DNA from: Anaerolineales bacterium
Lineage (GTDB): Bacteria; Chloroflexota; Anaerolineae; Anaerolineales; JABWBV01
Reading direction: 5' to 3'
Length of the DNA stretch: 46,497 bases
Assembly (NCBI GenBank): GCA_020634875.1
Contig: JACKAX010000029.1
Span: 1 to 46,497 of the forward strand
Shown: positions 9,901 through 18,500 of the stretch, piece after piece
Layout of the letters: each line of letters begins with the position of its first letter
Numbering within the stretch: position 1 is the first letter of the stretch
Position numbers and translations under genes: made by a program
The notes under the pieces: generated by a model
Told to the model about the DNA's origin: nothing
What the model saw: the letters and a program-made list of their open reading frames with translations, nothing else
Database searches by the model: none

Positions 9901-10620
9901 GGCATCGGACCAGGCCGCCAGCTTGGGGTAATCGGGGTTGGCGGGCATGGGAAAATCGTACAAGTAATACGTTCCCATCGGGTCGGGCGTGGTAGATACT
10001 GCGATGCACATTTCAAATGGATTGCTCAACACGAACTGTGCCAGCATCCAACGATCCGCGAGTTCGTCGTAAAGCACGGTTGGCGCGCCATCGTTCTGGG
10101 TTTCGCACGGCCCGCCGTGCCCGGTGAAGAGTTGATTATAGGGGGTTGCTGGTTGCAGAATTGTAGGGGGAATGCCTTGGTCGGGGTTGCCTTTGTCCCA
10201 TATCTGGAAGGAAACGTTCACCATCTGAATGTAGTGGTTCGGGCCAACATCGCCTACGGTGTCAGGAGGAGCGATGGTGCCGTTGCCGTCAATTCCTTCG
10301 AATGTGAGCAATGGCGCGGGGGTGGTGCCACTTCCCTCACGGGAGGCGAGGGCGTCAGGGGTATTGTTCCCCGTTGGAGGCAAGATTTCCTGTCCGAGAG
10401 AAGTTAGGATGCGGGGTGCTGTATCTATTGCGGGGATGGGGATCAGACTGGAAACGGGAAGACTGATTTTTGGATATATATGGGGGCTAACTTCTACAGC
10501 CGCATGATTCGGCATGTTTTTAGCTTCTGCTTGGTAAATACTGGCACCTATAACTAGAAAACAAAAGCAAAATATGCCAAAGATTAAACTTAGTCGGGTT
10601 GGAAAGGGAGGTTTTTTCAT
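6991..10620 (-). CDS. Giant secreted protein, paralogue of the downstream neighbour
   Basis: The protein has 1209 residues and a signal peptide at about 8-33 (hydrophobic stretch, then QAEAK) without a lipobox. Residues about 100-540 match the N-terminal domain of the downstream giant protein (PPDTVGDVGPNHYIQMVN here, PPDTNGDVGPNNYIQMTN there). Then come regulatory-like beta domains (about 545-700), a MAM or immune-inhibitor-A-like jelly roll (about 715-865, WQVDNIRVG at its end), another regulatory-like domain (about 880-950), and two Ig-like domains of the NPCBM or ASPM type (about 960-1190). It lacks the P-domain and the propeller duplication of its neighbour. It ends LQFIPYIQR at the very C-terminus, a tail that recurs in the beta-helix protein of this window. 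It is probably exported and attached to or released from the cell surface. The function is unknown; the paralogy is clear. Confidence 0.85.
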   Translation of the reverse strand: MKKPPFPTRLSLIFGIFCFCFLVIGASIYQAEAKNMPNHAAVEVSPHIYPKISLPVSSLIPIPAIDTAPRILTSLGQEILPPTGNNTPDALASREGSGTTPAPLLTFEGIDGNGTIAPPDTVGDVGPNHYIQMVNVSFQIWDKGNPDQGIPPTILQPATPYNQLFTGHGGPCETQNDGAPTVLYDELADRWMLAQFVLSNPFEMCIAVSTTPDPMGTYYLYDFPMPANPDYPKLAAWSDAYYAGTNTGQPHEFFAHAFDRERMLAGLPATRQSTGNLDNFVMPADADGQIPPPAGSPGIFFTMYDHEESPIHPAGPDRLALYEFHVDWDNVDNSTFTLAQEIPVTSFNYTVCGYLVQDCIPQPGTDQKLDSLSYWPMFRFQYRNFGNFGALVGNFTVDVDGQGTAGIRWFELHQTNETFTLTQEGTFAPDGDHRWMGSIAMDKAGNLALGYNVSSEMTIPSLRYTSRLTTDPPGTLAAEAELWAGTGVQTGLNRWGDLSNLVVDPLDGCHFWFTGEYHDVDDSGFFWNTRVGVFQLPGCEGNRGTLAGQVIDGESGVSNVEIQARAYLTQTGSTNTDVFGNYQMLLPEGTYVVTATAFGYLPSVATGVGVVSGTLTSQNFTLSPAPVFVLSGTVTDSAGGWPIYTSLEIEGYPGSPVWTDPVTGAYQVTLPEGSYTFKIHPYHAGYLLLTEEILVEGNLTHDFAMIVDAVACIAPGYVFNGMRQGFDEGTLPFGWGVKDNIDDHEVPEVWLFDDPGGRGNLTGGIGLFAIMDSDYFGTTITVTAQQDSSLVTPFMDFTDLEHVYLTFDTDFKVWDGNSTNEKAQVDVSIDGGENWINVWQRDMEGGDFNGHVLVDLSSVAAHQPYVLLQFHYFDAQYDYWWQVDNIRVGALTCDPLPGGMVVGNVYDENFGYGINGAIISTSTNLTVISEATPEDPSLNDGFYTFFAPPEPITLTAYSPSYGTVTHVITVENGLTTAQDFTLPSGWLQTMPGEKILSLAFGYTATLPITLTNAGSITATFAITHDTGFTAIPPWIAPMPLSGTLGPEMNLPGVLTFSTFPITQTGTYTTHLIFTNNTPYDDLSFPLTLLAAPPAPSLSISPDQEGVGAPGTIFTYQVTLTNTGNVPETFTFQITNHVWEASVSLPHIFLNPANYTTFQVQITIPLTASYLSEDITALVIQGQETGISATTQFKTIARFPHLQFIPYIQR

Positions 10621-10647
10621 GGCTTTTTCTGGCTAAAGAAGTTAAAC

Positions 10648-10688
10648 AAAAACGGGTATACAGAACTTCTTCTTGTATACCCGTTTTT
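10648..10688 (-). terminator. Hairpin terminator after the MBL-fold hydrolase
   Basis: A near-perfect inverted repeat (aaaaacgggtatacagaa and ttcttgtatacccgttttt) lies about 30 bases past the stop of the MBL-fold gene. On the minus strand the stem is followed by a T-rich run. It separates that gene from the giant secreted protein downstream. Confidence 0.8.
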
Positions 10689-10717
10689 AGTAGCTTTGTA
10701 AATTCTAGAAGATTACA

Positions 10718-11335
10718 TTACTTCCAGGTTACATCCCCAGAAAGATCTTTGGGCCATCCGGCTTTGAAAAAGGCTTCGAAGGCTGGACGCTCCTCGCCGA
10801 TGGTGCCGCTAGTACCGTGTCCGGGGTAAAACTTGGTTTCATCGGGCCACTTGAACACGACGGTGCGGAGGGAGCGCATGGTAATGGTGAAATCGCGCGG
10901 GGTTTGCGTGTGACCGGGGCCGTTGACAAACAGGGTGTCGCCAACCAGCACGCGGTTATCGCCGATGCCAAAGCAGATCATGCCAGGGGTGTGACCCGGG
11001 GTATGGAAGGTGTGAATTTTTTGATTCCCCACTTTGAGGGTGTCCCCACCCCGTAGCGAAATGTCAAACCGCACACCAGGGATGTCTTTTTCGTCCGGGT
11101 GTTGGAAAATGGTAGCGCGGGTTGCCTTTTTGATTTCGGCTAGCGCACCGACATGGTCTTTATGGGTGTGGGTCAACAGAATTTTGCTAACCCGTGTGCC
11201 TTCGACCATTTCCAGAATGCCTTTTGCATCTGCGCCTGGGTCAACAATGGCACTGGTTTTAGTTTCCTCACAAATGAGGACGTAAGTATTCATCGGCCAG
11301 GGGCCAACGGATTTTTGGAGAAGTTTCAACGGCAT
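10718..11335 (-). CDS. MBL-fold hydrolase, glyoxalase II-like
   Basis: This 205-residue protein has all the metal ligands of a metallo-beta-lactamase-fold hydrolase: THTHKDH at 55-61, His115 in GHTPG, Asp133 in GDTLF and His173 in PGHG. It is shorter than true glyoxalase II (about 250 residues) and lacks the extended C-terminal substrate domain, so the substrate may be another thioester or an unrelated ester. It should be a soluble cytoplasmic enzyme with two zinc or iron ions. AAGGAA lies just upstream of ATG 11335. It follows the class III aminotransferase after 75 bases in the same direction and may share its transcript. The family call is firm; the substrate is not known. Confidence 0.88.
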   Translation of the reverse strand: MPLKLLQKSVGPWPMNTYVLICEETKTSAIVDPGADAKGILEMVEGTRVSKILLTHTHKDHVGALAEIKKATRATIFQHPDEKDIPGVRFDISLRGGDTLKVGNQKIHTFHTPGHTPGMICFGIGDNRVLVGDTLFVNGPGHTQTPRDFTITMRSLRTVVFKWPDETKFYPGHGTSGTIGEERPAFEAFFKAGWPKDLSGDVTWK

Positions 11336-11410
11336 GGGGAAGTTCCTTTTTGGTGGGGGAGTTCAATTATCTCAATCGAGAAAGATTAACAATTTAATGC
11401 TTTGTGCATT

Positions 11411-12733
11411 CTACCGCAAATTCGTAAAAGCCTCATCCAGGATTGCCAACCCTTCCTGAATATGTGTTTCGGTTGCAGTGAGCGGTGGGGCGCAGAATAC
11501 GAGATTCCACTTGACGAAGGTGCTCATACCCTGGGTGCGCAGGCTGGCCGCGAGCTTCTTCATTGGCTCGGTCATAGCGCTGTTGTAGGGGCTGAGGGCT
11601 TCGCGGGTGTCCCGATCTTTGACCAATTCAAGTACGTAGTGCAAACCTGCCCCGCGAATTTCGCCAATCGTTTCGTGCTTTTCGGCCAAATCCACCAACC
11701 CCGCCCGGAGTTTTTTGCCCATTTCGCGGGAATTCTCGATCAGCTTTTCGTTTTGATACACTTCCAAATTCGCCACGCCTGCCGCGCACGCAATCGGATG
11801 ATCGCTGTACGTCAATCCGCCGTAGAACACGTTATCGTCAAAGTGATGGGCGACTTTCTCCGTCATCATCACTCCCCCAAGGGGAATGTACCCGCTTGTC
11901 AGGCCTTTCGCCATTGCCATCAAATCGGGCTTGACCCACGGATAATGATTCACCCCAAACCATTCCCCGGTACGCCCAAACCCGCTTAATACTTCATCAA
12001 TGATCAACAAAAAGCCATACTTCTCGCGCAGATATTCTACACCGCGCCAGTACGTTTCTCCGCCTTGCATAATCCCACTCGTGCCGGAATACCCTTCGAG
12101 CATCATCGCCGCGATATTATTCGGCCCCTCAAAGTGGATGATTTCTTCGATCATGTCCACGATAGCCTGATCTCCTTCATCCTGCGTGCGCCCGCGGTAC
12201 ATTGGGTGGCGATAGCTGTACGGGTCCGGCATCCGTACAATCCAGGGCACGCCGGGTTCGTTCGCCAACCGTCGGGGATCACCGCCCGCGGTCATCGCCC
12301 CAAAGGTCGCCCCATGATATGCACGATAGCGGGTGAGAATCTTCTGTTTGCCCGTGGAAAGCCGCGCAAACTTCATCGCGTTCTCAATCGCATCGGACCC
12401 GCCCGTAGTAAAGAACACCTTCGTCAACCCCTCGGGGGACACTTCCCGCAGCAGTTTGCCCAGCCGCGCGCGGGGTTCCGTTGCCAGGGAGGGCATCGCA
12501 TATTGCAATTTACCCGCCTGCTCTTGAATGGCGCGGATCACATGCGGGTGTCCGTGCCCGATGTTCAAGTTGAACAGTTGCGAGGACCAATCGAGGTACC
12601 GTTTGCCATCGGCATCCCAGAAATAAACGCCTTCGCCATGGGTAATCGAAATAGGATTCCACGCGTTTTGGGAAGTCCAGGATGTGAAGGTATATTCTTT
12701 GTTATCAGCGACCAGAGAGGAGTGTGCGGACAT
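11411..12733 (-). CDS. Class III PLP-dependent aminotransferase
   Basis: The protein has 440 residues from ATG 12733, which has AAAGG upstream. An in-frame ATG at 12793 would add 20 residues, but its codons cover the probable -10 box. The PLP site is complete: GGSDAIENAM at 111-120, YHGATFGAMT around 139-148, Asp246 in LLIIDEVLSGFGRTG and the Schiff-base Lys276 in MAMAKGLTSGYIPLG. The best matches in memory are the omega-amino acid:pyruvate and taurine:pyruvate aminotransferases, which move an amino group from an omega-amine to an alpha-keto acid in the cytoplasm. The exact substrate cannot be read from the sequence. It is divergent from the aldo/keto reductase gene, so the 77-base gap should hold promoters for both. 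Confidence 0.9.
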   Translation of the reverse strand: MSAHSSLVADNKEYTFTSWTSQNAWNPISITHGEGVYFWDADGKRYLDWSSQLFNLNIGHGHPHVIRAIQEQAGKLQYAMPSLATEPRARLGKLLREVSPEGLTKVFFTTGGSDAIENAMKFARLSTGKQKILTRYRAYHGATFGAMTAGGDPRRLANEPGVPWIVRMPDPYSYRHPMYRGRTQDEGDQAIVDMIEEIIHFEGPNNIAAMMLEGYSGTSGIMQGGETYWRGVEYLREKYGFLLIIDEVLSGFGRTGEWFGVNHYPWVKPDLMAMAKGLTSGYIPLGGVMMTEKVAHHFDDNVFYGGLTYSDHPIACAAGVANLEVYQNEKLIENSREMGKKLRAGLVDLAEKHETIGEIRGAGLHYVLELVKDRDTREALSPYNSAMTEPMKKLAASLRTQGMSTFVKWNLVFCAPPLTATETHIQEGLAILDEAFTNLR

Positions 12734-12776
12734 AGTCTTGCCTTTGAGTGGGATATTGGATATGCTTTCGGGCGGC

Positions 12777-12782
12777 ATTATA
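12777..12782 (-). promoter_or_regulatory. Probable -10 box of the aminotransferase gene
   Basis: The minus strand reads TATAAT, 44 bases upstream of ATG 12733. No good -35 box is seen at the usual distance, so the support is limited to the perfect -10 hexamer and its place in a divergent intergenic gap. Confidence 0.45.
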
Positions 12783-12810
12783 CATTTACTCAAGCAAAAA
12801 AGGAGTTTCT

Positions 12811-13749
12811 ATGCAAAAAATCAGAATTGGCACCAGTGATATGGTTGTTTCCCCGCTTGGCATTGGCACGATGTCGTGGGGTGAAAGTAAACTTTGGGGG
12901 TATGGGGACAATTTGGGCGCGGAAGCCACGCGGGAAGTGTTCAACGCGTGCGTGGTGGGAGGGGCTACCTTTTTCGACACAGCGGAGATTTATGGGAGCG
13001 GACGCTCCGAGCGCAACCTGGGACAACTACTCAAAGAGACAAAAGCCCCCGTTTATGTTGCCACGAAATTCGCCCCTGTCCCCTGGCGTTTTACCGCAAG
13101 CTCGCTGCCTCGCGCGCTGGACAAAAGCCTCGCTCGCCTCGGCCTGAAAAGCGTGGACCTGTACCAGATTCATTTTCCCATCGGCGTTATCCCCTTTGAA
13201 AAACAGTGGAATGCCCTAGCCGATGTCGCCCTCCAGGGCAAAACGCGTTACGTCGGCGTTAGCAATTACAGCGCCGATCAAATGCGCCGCGCCTACGAAG
13301 TGCTTGCGAAACGAGGCGTGAAACTGGTCTCCAATCAAGTGGAATACAGCCTTGTCCATCGCGATCCCGAAACGAACGGAGTCCTGTCCGCCTGCCGTGA
13401 ACTGGACGTCACGCTGATTGCCTATTCCCCCCTCGGACGGGGCGTGCTCTCCGGCAAATACAAACCCGGTCAAGGCCCCTCCGACATGCGCCGCTCCTAT
13501 GGGCAATTCAAAGACGATCAGCTTGCCAAACTCATGCCGCTTTTGAACACCTTGCAGGAAATCGGCGCGGCCCACGGCAACCAAACCCCTGCACAGGTTG
13601 CCCTCAACTGGCTGTTACGCCAACCCAACGTTCTCGCCATCCCCGGCACGAAGAACTTGCGCCACGTGCAAACCAGTTTAGCCGCGCTTTCCTGGGAAAT
13701 GTCGGAGGAAGAGGCGGCGCGAATCGATCAGGCCGTGCGCGTGGGCTAG
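12811..13749 (+). CDS. Aldo/keto reductase
   Basis: This 312-residue NAD(P)H-dependent oxidoreductase has the full catalytic tetrad: Asp56 and Tyr61 in FFDTAEIYGSG, Lys86 in VATKF and His121 in DLYQIHFP. The C-terminal part has the family's cofactor-binding pattern (AIPGTKNLRHVQ). The start at ATG 12811 is preceded by AAGGAG at the right distance; an upstream in-frame ATG at 12748 lacks one. Substrates would be small aldehydes or ketones, or sugars. It is divergent from the aminotransferase. Its stop codon ends at 13749 and the convergent sugar dehydrogenase stop begins at 13750, so the two genes abut with no spacer. The family call is firm and the substrate is open. Confidence 0.92.
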   Translation: MQKIRIGTSDMVVSPLGIGTMSWGESKLWGYGDNLGAEATREVFNACVVGGATFFDTAEIYGSGRSERNLGQLLKETKAPVYVATKFAPVPWRFTASSLPRALDKSLARLGLKSVDLYQIHFPIGVIPFEKQWNALADVALQGKTRYVGVSNYSADQMRRAYEVLAKRGVKLVSNQVEYSLVHRDPETNGVLSACRELDVTLIAYSPLGRGVLSGKYKPGQGPSDMRRSYGQFKDDQLAKLMPLLNTLQEIGAAHGNQTPAQVALNWLLRQPNVLAIPGTKNLRHVQTSLAALSWEMSEEEAARIDQAVRVG

Positions 13750-15027
13750 TTATGGGCCGTAGCTAATCCGATAAGTCTGCCCATTGATGTAATCGCCCAC
13801 ATAAATCGCGCCATCCGGCCCAACGGTGATCGGTAACGGCATCACGCCCGTGGGAAACTGGACCAGCCATTCGGTTTGGGCGGTGTACGTATCCCCGTTT
13901 GGGTTCAAAATCACGCGCATCACCCCCGTTTGTACCTGCTTGAGCCACGACCCAAAAATGACGACAAAGGCGTTGTACCGGTATTCTTCGGGGAACATTT
14001 GCCCGTTGTAAATCACCAGCCCATCCGCGGACGAGTGCGCCTCAAAAAACGCAATCGCCGTAATTGTGTTATCGCACCCCGGCCCTTGTAACGCATCCCA
14101 ACAATTCGGCCACCCGTAATCCCCACTCTGGACAATATGATTCAACTCCTCGCGCGGGGCATCCAGCCCCAGATCATCCCGCCCGTTGTCCGTGGCGAGC
14201 AAATCCCCGGTCAGCGGGTGAAACGCCAGGTCGAATGGATTCCGCAACCCGGTCGCAAACACCTCCACCTCCCCCGTGTCCGGTTGAATGCGTAAGATGC
14301 TGGCACTGCGCGGGTCAACTTCTTCGCACGCGTCACACGTCGAACCCAATCCCATGTACAGCCACCCGTCTGGCCCAAACTTAAGATTATCATTTTGATG
14401 GCGGCCTGTCGGCAAGCCGGAGACGACCACCCGATTTGTGTCGCTGGCCCCATCATTATTCGTATCCTGGAACGCGTTCACCTGCCCGAGAGATGAAACA
14501 AACAGTTCGTGGGTTTCCGCGCGATACGCCAGCCCTAATGGGGTGTTGAACCCTTTTGCAAACACCGTTCCGGAATCCGCCCTATTATCGGCATTCGTAT
14601 CTTCGATCCGGTAAACCTTTCCATCGGTGGAGGCGATGAATAAGCCGCCTCGTTCGTCAAAGGTTAAAGCGGTAGGACGGTATCCATCAGCGTACAGGGT
14701 GAGCGAAAACCCGGGCGCGACAAGCGCCCCATCGAGTTCGACCACTGAAATCGGCGTGGGGCGAGGGGTGGGAGTGGTTGTGGGGAGAAGGGTTTCTGTG
14801 GGGGACCGCGTCTGAGTTGCTTGCGGTGGGGAGGTGGGCGAAGGGCGTAAAGTTTCCGTCGCGGGGTGTACCGTGGGCGGTGAATTTGTTTCTGTCGTTA
14901 GTGGTGTGGATGTTTTAAGTGTACCCAGCGTTGGGCTAATTCTCCGATCCATCGTTTGACATCCGCTTGAAACTGCGTATAGCCACAAAGTGAGTATAAA
15001 AAATCGCCAAATATTTTTACTTATCAC
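13750..15027 (-). CDS. Lipoprotein PQQ-type sugar dehydrogenase
   Basis: The protein has 425 residues from GTG 15027, with AGGTGA just upstream. It has a signal peptide with Cys23 (AVSSGC) as the likely lipid site, although Ser rather than Leu at -3 is not ideal. A Pro/Thr-rich linker covers about 35-95 and a glucose/sorbosone dehydrogenase beta-propeller the rest. Landmarks are GRHQNDNLKFGPDGWLYMG, GLRNPFDLAFHP, ELNHIVQSGDYGWPNCWD and a final TVGPDGAIYVGDYINGQTYR blade. Family members oxidise sugars outside the membrane using PQQ, but many members have no proven cofactor. No PQQ synthesis gene is in the window. It converges on the aldo/keto reductase. Confidence 0.88.
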   Translation of the reverse strand: MISKNIWRFFILTLWLYAVSSGCQTMDRRISPTLGTLKTSTPLTTETNSPPTVHPATETLRPSPTSPPQATQTRSPTETLLPTTTPTPRPTPISVVELDGALVAPGFSLTLYADGYRPTALTFDERGGLFIASTDGKVYRIEDTNADNRADSGTVFAKGFNTPLGLAYRAETHELFVSSLGQVNAFQDTNNDGASDTNRVVVSGLPTGRHQNDNLKFGPDGWLYMGLGSTCDACEEVDPRSASILRIQPDTGEVEVFATGLRNPFDLAFHPLTGDLLATDNGRDDLGLDAPREELNHIVQSGDYGWPNCWDALQGPGCDNTITAIAFFEAHSSADGLVIYNGQMFPEEYRYNAFVVIFGSWLKQVQTGVMRVILNPNGDTYTAQTEWLVQFPTGVMPLPITVGPDGAIYVGDYINGQTYRISYGP

Positions 15028-15061
15028 TGATCACCTTGCATAGCGTTTGTACTTAAAGATA

Positions 15062-15095
15062 TAGAGCGATTTGCTTGTTCCGGCAAATCGCTCTA
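15062..15095 (-). terminator. Hairpin after the ABC transporter operon
   Basis: A perfect 13-base inverted repeat (tagagcgatttgc, gcaaatcgctcta, loop of eight bases) starts about 20 bases past the ATPase stop. The run of T after it is weak (atatcttt), so termination may be partial. Confidence 0.7.
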
Positions 15096-15115
15096 CAAAT
15101 TCATCAAAAGAAGGG

Positions 15116-15868
15116 CTAATGCGACAAAATCTGCGACAAGAATAATTTTGTCCGATCTTCCTGTGGGTTGTTGAAAACGTCATGAGGGGTGCCGCTTTCG
15201 ACAATGTTGCCCTGGTCGAAGAAGAACATCCGGTTGGCAACGGCGCGAGCGAATCCCATCTCGTGGGTGACGACCAACATGGTCATCCCGGATTGAGCAA
15301 GTTCGGTCATCACTTCGAGAACTTCTTTGATCATCTCTGGGTCAAGGGCGGAGGTGGGTTCGTCGAAAAGCATGATTTTCGGTTCCATCGCAAGGGCACG
15401 GGCAATGGCAACACGCTGTTGCTGACCACCGGAAAGTTGACCGGGAAATTTGCTCGCTTGCTCAGGAATGCCGACGCGCTCTAACAGTTCGGCTCCTTTT
15501 TTCTCTGCACGGGCTTTGTCCCATTTCCGCACCTGAATGGGGGCGAGGGTGATGTTTTGCATCACGGTGAGGTGGGGAAACAAGTTGAATTGCTGGAACA
15601 CCATGCCCGTTTCGCGGCGGATGGCTTCAATGTTACGAACATCATGCGTGAGTTCTATCCCATCTACAATGATCTGACCCTTCTGGTGTTCCTCGAGACG
15701 GTTGATCGTGCGGATGAAGGTAGATTTTCCCGACCCGGACGGACCGAAGATGACGATCACTTCCCCCTTTTTGACTTCCATATTCACCCCGCGCAAGGCG
15801 TGGTAGTGCCCATACCATTTGTGGACATCGCGGGCGATGATAATAGGGTCGTTTTCTTTGTTGCTCAT
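15116..15868 (-). CDS. aapP: Polar amino acid ABC transporter ATPase
   Basis: This 250-residue ATPase drives the amino acid importer encoded upstream. Walker A is GPSGSGKST at 42-50, the Q-loop is in [10 protein letters not shown], the signature is LSGGQQQR at 145-152, Walker B is [14 protein letters not shown] and the H-loop is His202 in VTHEM. ATG 15868 is chosen because AAGGAG sits eight bases upstream; the in-frame start 33 bases earlier has nothing comparable. It is the last gene of a four-gene operon, 66 bases after the second permease. GlnQ, AapP and BztD are close in sequence; the gene order and long permeases favour AapP/BztD. Confidence 0.93.
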   Translation of the reverse strand: MSNKENDPIIIARDVHKWYGHYHALRGVNMEVKKGEVIVIFGPSGSGKSTFIRTINRLEEHQKGQIIVDGIELTHDVRNIEAIRRETGMVFQQFNLFPHLTVMQNITLAPIQVRKWDKARAEKKGAELLERVGIPEQASKFPGQLSGGQQQRVAIARALAMEPKIMLFDEPTSALDPEMIKEVLEVMTELAQSGMTMLVVTHEMGFARAVANRMFFFDQGNIVESGTPHDVFNNPQEDRTKLFLSQILSH

Positions 15869-15934
15869 GGTGAACTCCTTCGTGAGTGATTGTTGCGTCA
15901 AAGTTTAGCGTGCACAAATTTTGTGGCGTTGATT

Positions 15935-17218
15935 TTAGCGTGTGCCAACACCTAATGCGGTTTCCAAGCGGCGGCTGGTGTATGCAAGGGCATAACTAAA
16001 AACGAAGTAAAAAACTGAAATAAACAAAAACACTTCGCGCTGGGTGCCGATGTATTCGGGGTTGGCGATTACGCCGCGTGCAATGCCGAGTAAGTCTAAT
16101 AACCCCACAATAGCCACAAGGGATGTGTCTTTGAATAAACCAATAAACTGCCCGACGATAATGGGGATGACGGCGCGGAGCGCCTGGGGAAGGATAATGA
16201 AGACCATTGTCTGAAAACCATTTAGCCCCAGGGCATAAGCGGCTTCGTATTGGCCTTTCGGAATGGATTGTAACCCACCACGCACATTTTCTGCGAGATA
16301 AGCTGCAGAAAAGAGGGTGATCGGAACCATTGCTCGGATCACACGATCCAGCGTAATCGAGGAGGGCAGAAACAGGTTGAGCATTACCTGACCCATAAAC
16401 AGCAAGCTGATCAACGGCACGCCGCGAATGAACTCGATATAGAGAATTGAAAAGGTTCGCATCACCGGAAGTTTGGATTGTCTTCCGAGGGCGAGCATAA
16501 CCCCAATAGGGAACGAGAATACAATGCCTACGATGGCTAAAAGGAGGGATAGCAGCAACCCGCCCCAAAACCGCGTAGGAATGGTAGCAAGGGGCGAGGC
16601 CTGAACGTCAAAATTATCGCCAAAGCCGCGGATCAAAATAAGAACAAGCGGAAAATACAAAATCCAGAGGATATTGATAAAGCGTTTGAAACGGTCGCCG
16701 CGCCATTTGCCCAGGTATAAGCCTATCACTCCGATGATGTCGATTCCGATTATTTGGAGTGCAGTTGTTGTAATAGCCCCAAAAGTTGTTCCATCCGGAT
16801 GGACGGTGAGAAAGTAGATGAAGGGAATAAGCGCGAGGATCACTGGAACGGCAAGGAGGGCAATCCCTACGGGTTCTGTGTATTTGACACGTACCCCCCA
16901 GGTCAGCCCAATCAGGGCTGCGAGTAAATACACGCATAGACCCAGCCGCCAAACGTAATCCGTTTGTCCAGCAATTGCGCTAGGGTATTGTCCCACGAAA
17001 AACAAGCGCATATTGTTAGGGATCACTTCCCAACGAGCCTGGGTAAAGGCCCAATTTAGGGTACCGCGTAAAACCACATAAACCAGGGCGAAAGTGAGAA
17101 TTGTTAGGAGTGCGTTATACCAGGTATTAAATAGATTTTTGACGATCCACCCCAGGATGGCCGAGCGTTCGACGGGTGGGGGAAGAACTTCGGAGCGGGA
17201 ATTGGATTGTACAGTCAT
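15935..17218 (-). CDS. aapM: Amino acid ABC transporter permease, AapM/BztC type
   Basis: This integral membrane permease of 427 residues has about eight membrane segments. The first half is the long extra region typical of AapM and BztC. The second half is a standard importer permease with the EAA loop EAAYALGLNGFQTMVFIILP that contacts the ATPase. ATG 17218 follows the stop of the first permease after a single base (TAACATG), and GGAG lies inside the end of that gene, so translation is probably coupled. The two permeases should form a heterodimer. Confidence 0.9.
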   Translation of the reverse strand: MTVQSNSRSEVLPPPVERSAILGWIVKNLFNTWYNALLTILTFALVYVVLRGTLNWAFTQARWEVIPNNMRLFFVGQYPSAIAGQTDYVWRLGLCVYLLAALIGLTWGVRVKYTEPVGIALLAVPVILALIPFIYFLTVHPDGTTFGAITTTALQIIGIDIIGVIGLYLGKWRGDRFKRFINILWILYFPLVLILIRGFGDNFDVQASPLATIPTRFWGGLLLSLLLAIVGIVFSFPIGVMLALGRQSKLPVMRTFSILYIEFIRGVPLISLLFMGQVMLNLFLPSSITLDRVIRAMVPITLFSAAYLAENVRGGLQSIPKGQYEAAYALGLNGFQTMVFIILPQALRAVIPIIVGQFIGLFKDTSLVAIVGLLDLLGIARGVIANPEYIGTQREVFLFISVFYFVFSYALAYTSRRLETALGVGTR

Positions 17219-17219
17219 G

Positions 17220-18401
17220 TTAGCGCTCCACGAGTTGAATGCGTTTGTTGTACCAATTCAAAAGCAGGGAAGTCAACAAACTAATGGTTAGATAAGTCGC
17301 CATCATAATCACAGTCATCTCGACGGCGCGTCCGCTTTGGTTGATAACTGTCCCGTACACTTGTACAAGGTCGGGATACCCTACGGCAACTGCGAGGGAT
17401 GAGTTTTTTGTCAAGTTTAGATATTGGCTGGTCAACGGGGGAATAATGACGCGCAGGGCTTGCGGAAAAACAACGAGGCGAAGGGTTTGGAACCCATTCA
17501 GTCCCAGGGCACGGGAGGCTTCGGTTTGCCCTTTTGAGACTGATTGGATGCCCGCTCTGACCACTTCACCGATGAAGGCCGCCGTATAAAGCACCAACCC
17601 CGTAAGCAAAGCCATAAATTCAGGAGAGAAAGTGGTTCCCCCTTTAACATTGAACCCCGTTTCCGGTTTAACGGGAAAGTCAAAAATGAGAGGCGCTTGG
17701 GAAAGGACAAACCATCCGACTAATCCAATAATCAAAAAAGTCAAGAGACTCCAAGCGGTGACCAGCGGCATCCGGCCCGTTTTCTTGCCTTGTTGGGCGA
17801 GCATAAAGCCCACGATGGCAGCGGCTATCAAAGCACCTAAAAGGATGTATAAGTACAAGGAGAAGGTTTCCGTGGGGATGCCCCATGGCATTGAAACCCC
17901 GCGGTTGCTTAAGATGAAAGGTCCAACGGTTAGCGCATCTTGCACGCTGGGCAATTTCAAAAACACCCCTCCATACCAAAAGATTAAGAAAACCAGGAGT
18001 GGGATGTTACGAAAAATTTCAATGTAAATGCGCGCAAGCCGGTTAACCAACCAGTTTGTGGACAGACTGGCTACCCCTATCAAGATCCCTAAAAAGGTAG
18101 CAAAAATGTTTCCCCATACGGCAACCAGTAGGGTATTGAGAACTCCGACAGAATAAGCTCTAAGATAAGTATCACTCCTGGAATATTCAATAAGGCTTTG
18201 TCCGATATCAAAGCCGGAAGTGATATTTAGAAACCGGAAACTCAAAGGAAGATTGAGGGCTTCCAGAGAGTGGGTCATATTTGTGTACAACCATAACGCT
18301 GTACCAATGATGATGATGAAAACAACGATTTGTGAAAGAATATTCAGAATACGTTCATCACGCCAAAAAGGCGTGGGGACGTTTTGTGGGGGACTATTCA
18401 T
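17220..18401 (-). CDS. aapQ: Amino acid ABC transporter permease, AapQ/BztB type
   Basis: This 393-residue permease has about eight membrane segments, a long extra region after the first one, as in AapQ and BztB, and the EAA loop EASRALGLNGFQTLRLVVFP near residue 290. It pairs with the next gene's product. The start at ATG 18401 has only a weak GGAAAA upstream. It lies 142 bases after the binding-protein gene, and a strong hairpin fills part of that gap, which would lower permease output relative to the binding protein. Confidence 0.9.
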   Translation of the reverse strand: MNSPPQNVPTPFWRDERILNILSQIVVFIIIIGTALWLYTNMTHSLEALNLPLSFRFLNITSGFDIGQSLIEYSRSDTYLRAYSVGVLNTLLVAVWGNIFATFLGILIGVASLSTNWLVNRLARIYIEIFRNIPLLVFLIFWYGGVFLKLPSVQDALTVGPFILSNRGVSMPWGIPTETFSLYLYILLGALIAAAIVGFMLAQQGKKTGRMPLVTAWSLLTFLIIGLVGWFVLSQAPLIFDFPVKPETGFNVKGGTTFSPEFMALLTGLVLYTAAFIGEVVRAGIQSVSKGQTEASRALGLNGFQTLRLVVFPQALRVIIPPLTSQYLNLTKNSSLAVAVGYPDLVQVYGTVINQSGRAVEMTVIMMATYLTISLLTSLLLNWYNKRIQLVER

Positions 18402-18500
18402 GGGTTTTCCGTGGAAAGTTGAGGGCAGCTGTAGAAAAAAGTCTACCGTTTTGTAAGCGTTTTTAGGAACAGCGTTGCTTTAATGGTATTGAGAAATGAA

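Noticed and set aside
12733..12793. A start for the aminotransferase at ATG 12793
   Set aside because: The extra codons cover the TATAAT box and have no family-like residues; ATG 12733 has a better ribosome site.
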